Source: Xanthomonas fragariae | Lineage (GTDB): Bacteria; Pseudomonadota; Gammaproteobacteria; Xanthomonadales; Xanthomonadaceae | Assembly (NCBI RefSeq): GCF_017603965.1 | Contig: NZ_CP071955.1 | Coordinates: 434,001 to 498,000, forward strand | Direction: 5' to 3' | Length of the DNA stretch: 64,000 bases | Part shown: piece after piece, positions 63,956-64,000 of the stretch | Numbering within the stretch: the stretch's first letter is position 1 | How the letters are laid out: every line of letters begins with the position of its first letter | Notes under the pieces: generated by a model | Databases searched by the model: none | The model's input: only the letters and a program-made list of their open reading frames with translations | What the model was told of the DNA's origin: nothing | Translations under genes and position numbers: made by a program

Positions 63956-64000
63956 TTACGGCATTAGCACTTTGTCCACCACGTGGATTACGCCATTGCT
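63956..64000 (-). CDS. Fasciclin-domain protein (partial, C-terminus only)
   Basis: The minus strand at the window edge reads SNGVIHVVDKVLMP then TAA (63956-63958). This is the classical end of a FAS1 domain (NGVIHVVDxVLxP). Only 14 residues are visible. Bacterial proteins of this type are usually secreted single-domain adhesion proteins; nothing more can be said about the length or signal here. Confidence 0.8.
   Translation of the reverse strand, partial: SNGVIHVVDKVLMP

Overview
The window is high-GC Gammaproteobacterial DNA that reads as a Xanthomonas chromosome. The evidence is a type IV secretion effector/immunity pair with the Xanthomonas C-terminal recruitment domain, a HrpX-type PIP box in front of a type III effector-like gene, several Xanthomonas-typical DUF families, and a dispersed palindromic repeat of about 147 bp. 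The species cannot be fixed from the sequence alone. No tRNA, rRNA or CRISPR array was seen.

Layout. 1-2719 (minus): a partner-switching module (STAS antagonist, HATPase anti-sigma kinase, membrane sensor with SpoIIE phosphatase). 2795-4789 (plus): lipoprotein immunity protein and lipase effector of the T4SS killing system. 5246-7933: aceE. 8001-10112: an AT-richer, apparently acquired P-loop ATPase fused to a PD-(D/E)XK nuclease, a single-gene defence candidate. 10364-14404: a graveyard of mobile DNA (palindromic repeat, IS4 fragment, RAYT remnant, an IS701-type element with tandem stops and an IS30 element nested inside it). 14698-20383: ABC ATPase, two ABC-2 permeases and a TonB receptor, with a Zur-box-like palindrome just upstream. 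20555-25113 (minus): a four-gene operon (DUF3348, MotA/ZorA-like DUF802 protein with a long repetitive coiled coil, MotB/ZorB-like OmpA protein, DUF2894) that looks like an undescribed ion-driven motor or envelope-spanning complex.

25114-31880 is accessory DNA. Its centrepiece is a type III effector-like gene (27772-30574, minus) that carries a perfect PIP box and is cut by a second, apparently identical IS30 copy. Removing the IS and one 3-bp target duplication restores a single 574-residue frame. IS5 and alcohol dehydrogenase remnants lie beside it. 31881-39490 holds two small stress-type genes and a five-gene minus-strand operon (galE, glycosyltransferase, UDP-galactopyranose mutase, glycoside hydrolase, ABC exporter), probably for a galactofuranose-containing glycan. 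39882-41955 has an SDR and small membrane/hydrophilic genes. 42814-48472 is a signalling cluster (sigma54 activator, small H-box protein, single-domain response regulator, CheB/CheR/PAS/HWE kinase hybrid). 49073-54726 holds an unknown protein, Mn-catalase, two DUF892 ferritin-like genes (one frameshifted), an amino acid permease and a small membrane protein. 55183-64000 holds a DUF2236 oxygenase-like gene overlapping an M13 peptidase gene tail to tail, a GT2, an aldo/keto reductase, the radical-SAM plus DUF4130-UdgX DNA repair pair, and the end of a fasciclin-domain gene.

Three copies of the palindromic repeat sit exactly on or against stop codons (49850, 63377 and the IS4 fragment end), so they probably shape transcript ends. 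The two IS30 copies, with matching ends and 3-bp target duplications, point to recent transposition that has inactivated an effector.
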